Source of the DNA: Halotalea alkalilenta
Lineage (GTDB): Bacteria; Pseudomonadota; Gammaproteobacteria; Pseudomonadales; Halomonadaceae
Assembly: GCF_001648175.1 (NCBI RefSeq)
Contig: NZ_CP015243.1
Span: forward strand, 496,001-560,000
Length of the DNA stretch: 64,000 nucleotides
Direction: 5' to 3'
Part shown: piece after piece, positions 62,067 to 64,000 of the stretch
Numbering within the stretch: position 1 is the stretch's first letter
How the letters are laid out: each line of letters starts with the position of its first letter
Notes under the pieces: generated by a model
What the model saw: only the letters and a program-made list of their open reading frames with translations
Database searches by the model: none
Told to the model about the DNA's origin: nothing
Program-made: the position numbers and the translations under genes

Positions 62067-64000
62067 TTACTCGGGCAGTGCGTAGGTGACCACGTAGTCG
62101 CCGGTTGGCGTCTCCATGAAGTGGTGGCCGGTGGCGACGATCGTCAGGTACTGGCGACCGTCGACCTCATAGACCATCGGATTGGCCTGTCCGCCGGCGG
62201 GCAGCACGTCTTGCCACACGGTCTTGCCGGTGCGCATGTCGATCGCCCTGATCAAATCGTCGGTCGCCGCGGCGATGAACACCAGGCCCCCGGCGGTGAC
62301 CACCGAGCCGCCGTTGTTGGGCGTGCCTATGTCGATCGGCAGGCCCGAGCGGATGCCGAATGGGCCATTGGAGCGAGCGGTGCCCAACGGGCGATCCCAG
62401 ATCGTCTCGCCGCTGGCCAGGTCGATCGCGCGAATCCCGCCGTAGGGTGGCTCCTTGCACAGCATGCCGGTGAACGGCACGCGCCAGCCGGCGTTGACGT
62501 TGATCGCGTAGGGCGTGCCCTGCTGCGGGTCGCCCGCGCCCTCGGCGCCGCCGCGGTCCTGCGCCATCTCGTCGCGCGGTACCCAGCCCAGGCGGTCGGC
62601 CTCGGCGCGCGGCACCAGCTCGTTGTAGTTGGGCATGTCGTTGTAGTTGGCGATGATCACACCACGCTGCGGATCGACCGCCACGCTGCCCCAGTCCGAC
62701 CCGCCGTTGTAGCCGGTGTACTGGATCCACGGCTTGTCGGCGTTCGGCGGCGTATACATGCCCCGGTAGTCGGCCTGGCGATACTGGATGCGGCAGAACA
62801 GTTGGTCGAACGGCGACATCCCCCACATGCTCTGCTCGGTCAGCTCAGGCTTTTGCAGCGAGTGGTAGAGCGAGAATGGCTGGGTCGCCGTGCGCATCTC
62901 GGGCTCCGCGCCGCCCTGCGGTACCGGGCGCTCCTCGATCCCGGAAAGCGGGGTGCCGTCGCGGCGGTCGAAGACGTAGATCTCCCCCTGCTTGGTCGGC
63001 ATGATCACCGCGGGCACCTTGCCCTGGTCGGTGGGGAAGTCGATCAGCGTCGGCTGCGAGCCCGGATCGTAGTCCCAGACATCGACGTGCGAGGTCTGGA
63101 AGTGCCACGCGGGCAGGCCGGTCTCGACGTTCAGCGCCACCAGCGAGGCGGCCCACTCGTTCTCCTCCGGCGTGCGCGAGCTGCTCCAGTAGTCCGCGGC
63201 GGCGTTGGCCATCGGCAGGTAGACTAACCCGAGCTGGCTGTCGCCGGCGGCGGTGGTCCACATGTTCGGCGAGCCGCGCACGTAGGTCTCGTCACCGCTC
63301 ACTGGTTCGCTGCGATCCGGCCGGCCCGCGTCCCAGGCCCAGCGTAGTTCGCCGGTGAGCGCATCGAAGCCCTTGATCACCCCGGAAGGCGGGTAGCGCC
63401 GCTGGCCATCGAGCACCTGGTGCCCGGTCACCACCACATCGCGCACCACCACCGGTGCCGAGTTGATCGAGACGTAGCCCGGCGGGGTCTCGCCCATGCC
63501 GACCTTGATATCGACCTGGCCGTTGTCGCCGAAGTCCTCGCAGGGGCGGCCGGTCTGCGCGTCCACCTCGATGATCCTGCCATCGAGCGTGCCCGAGATA
63601 ATCCGCGCCTGACACACGCCGCCATCCGCGAGCTCGGCCTGGCGCTGCGCCGGTACCTCGTAATAGGTCACCCCACGGCACGCCGCGGTATAGGGGATCG
63701 CATCCTCCGACACCTGCGGGTCGTAGCGCCAGCGCTCCTCGCCGCTGCTCGCCTCGAGCGAGATCAGGATATTGCGCGAGGTGCACAGATAGACGCTGTC
63801 GCCCACCTTCAACGGCGTGGTCTCCGCCCCCCAGCGGTGATCGAGCAGGTCACCGGTGCGATAGACCCAGGCGCGCTCGAGCTTGCCTACGTTGTCGACG
63901 TTGATCTGGTCGAGCGGAGAGAAGCGCGTCGCCGCCGAATCGCGCCCATAGGCGGTCCAGTCCTCATCGCTTGGGCGATCCGCCGGCTGCAGGGTGCCTA
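62067..64000 (-). CDS. gcd: Membrane-bound PQQ glucose dehydrogenase (N-terminus off window)
   Basis: The visible 644 codons are the C-terminal part of a quinoprotein with the eight-bladed propeller. It reads from GRDSAATRFSPLDQIN near the right edge through RGVTYYEVPAQRQ, VTGHQVLDGQRRYPPSGVIKGFDALTGELRWAWD, SHVDVWDYDPGSQPTLID, and WGMSPFDQLFCRIQYRQADYRGMYTPPNADKPWIQY to the C-terminus GDYVVTYALPE. It oxidises glucose to gluconolactone in the periplasm, passing electrons to ubiquinone. The membrane anchor and start lie outside the window. No pqq genes are seen here. Confidence 0.93.
   Translation of the reverse strand, partial: GTLQPADRPSDEDWTAYGRDSAATRFSPLDQINVDNVGKLERAWVYRTGDLLDHRWGAETTPLKVGDSVYLCTSRNILISLEASSGEERWRYDPQVSEDAIPYTAACRGVTYYEVPAQRQAELADGGVCQARIISGTLDGRIIEVDAQTGRPCEDFGDNGQVDIKVGMGETPPGYVSINSAPVVVRDVVVTGHQVLDGQRRYPPSGVIKGFDALTGELRWAWDAGRPDRSEPVSGDETYVRGSPNMWTTAAGDSQLGLVYLPMANAAADYWSSSRTPEENEWAASLVALNVETGLPAWHFQTSHVDVWDYDPGSQPTLIDFPTDQGKVPAVIMPTKQGEIYVFDRRDGTPLSGIEERPVPQGGAEPEMRTATQPFSLYHSLQKPELTEQSMWGMSPFDQLFCRIQYRQADYRGMYTPPNADKPWIQYTGYNGGSDWGSVAVDPQRGVIIANYNDMPNYNELVPRAEADRLGWVPRDEMAQDRGGAEGAGDPQQGTPYAINVNAGWRVPFTGMLCKEPPYGGIRAIDLASGETIWDRPLGTARSNGPFGIRSGLPIDIGTPNNGGSVVTAGGLVFIAAATDDLIRAIDMRTGKTVWQDVLPAGGQANPMVYEVDGRQYLTIVATGHHFMETPTGDYVVTYALPE

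Overview
The window is 64 kb of GC-rich, gene-dense chromosome from a gammaproteobacterium. The gene set and protein style (Ugp, Pqi, Mdl, NadABC with an NrtR-type Nudix regulator, a PQQ glucose dehydrogenase, AruFG) suggest a Halomonadaceae-like organism. That placement is inference from recognised families, not from a marker gene. No rRNA, tRNA, CRISPR array or prophage was seen.

Layout. 1-2.6 kb: Fe(II)/2OG oxygenase (running off the left edge), a TIM-barrel isomerase and a LysR regulator. 2.65-5.5 kb: an array of about 207-bp tandem repeats, split by a 1.66-kb IS110-family element that lies exactly at a conserved motif of the repeat. Its 5' non-coding end carries short matches to both target and element end, arranged like a bridge RNA. 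5.5-6.1 kb: a RelBE-type toxin-antitoxin pair. 6.1-17.7 kb: a nitrogen-catabolic region themed on guanidino compounds and arginine: a sigma-54 activator divergent from a guanidinobutyrase with a readable promoter (three dyads, IHF site, -24/-12), an aldolase/2-hydroxyacid dehydrogenase pair, a broken M20 amidohydrolase, an arginase-fold enzyme with an altered metal site, an amino-acid-type ABC importer, an XRE-cupin regulator, and arginine succinyltransferase AruFG. 18-25.4 kb: a cdiBAI contact-dependent inhibition locus with an AT-rich toxin/immunity module. 25.9-33.9 kb: a secreted Yellow/MRJP-family protein, ornithine/lysine decarboxylase, MFS transporter, rdgB-hemW, an OmpA-type lipoprotein and rlmJ. 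34-45.8 kb, all minus: ugpBAEC, pqiABC and mdlAB. 46-48.9 kb: norR and hmp, divergent, with three NorR-type sites and a sigma-54 promoter. 48.9-51.3 kb: an RcnB-like protein, a DUF2848 protein and a lipoate ligase. 51.5-57.2 kb: NrtR-nadA-nadB-nadC-cysteine desulfurase. 57.5-64 kb: small proteins, surE, an acetyltransferase, nitronate monooxygenase, LysR, and a PQQ glucose dehydrogenase running off the right edge.

The most notable observations are the IS110/repeat/bridge-RNA arrangement, the sigma-54 control region of the guanidinobutyrase gene beside a non-canonical arginase-fold protein, the cdiA variant, and the NorR operator triplet. All sequence matches were made by eye; no alignment, folding or database search was run.
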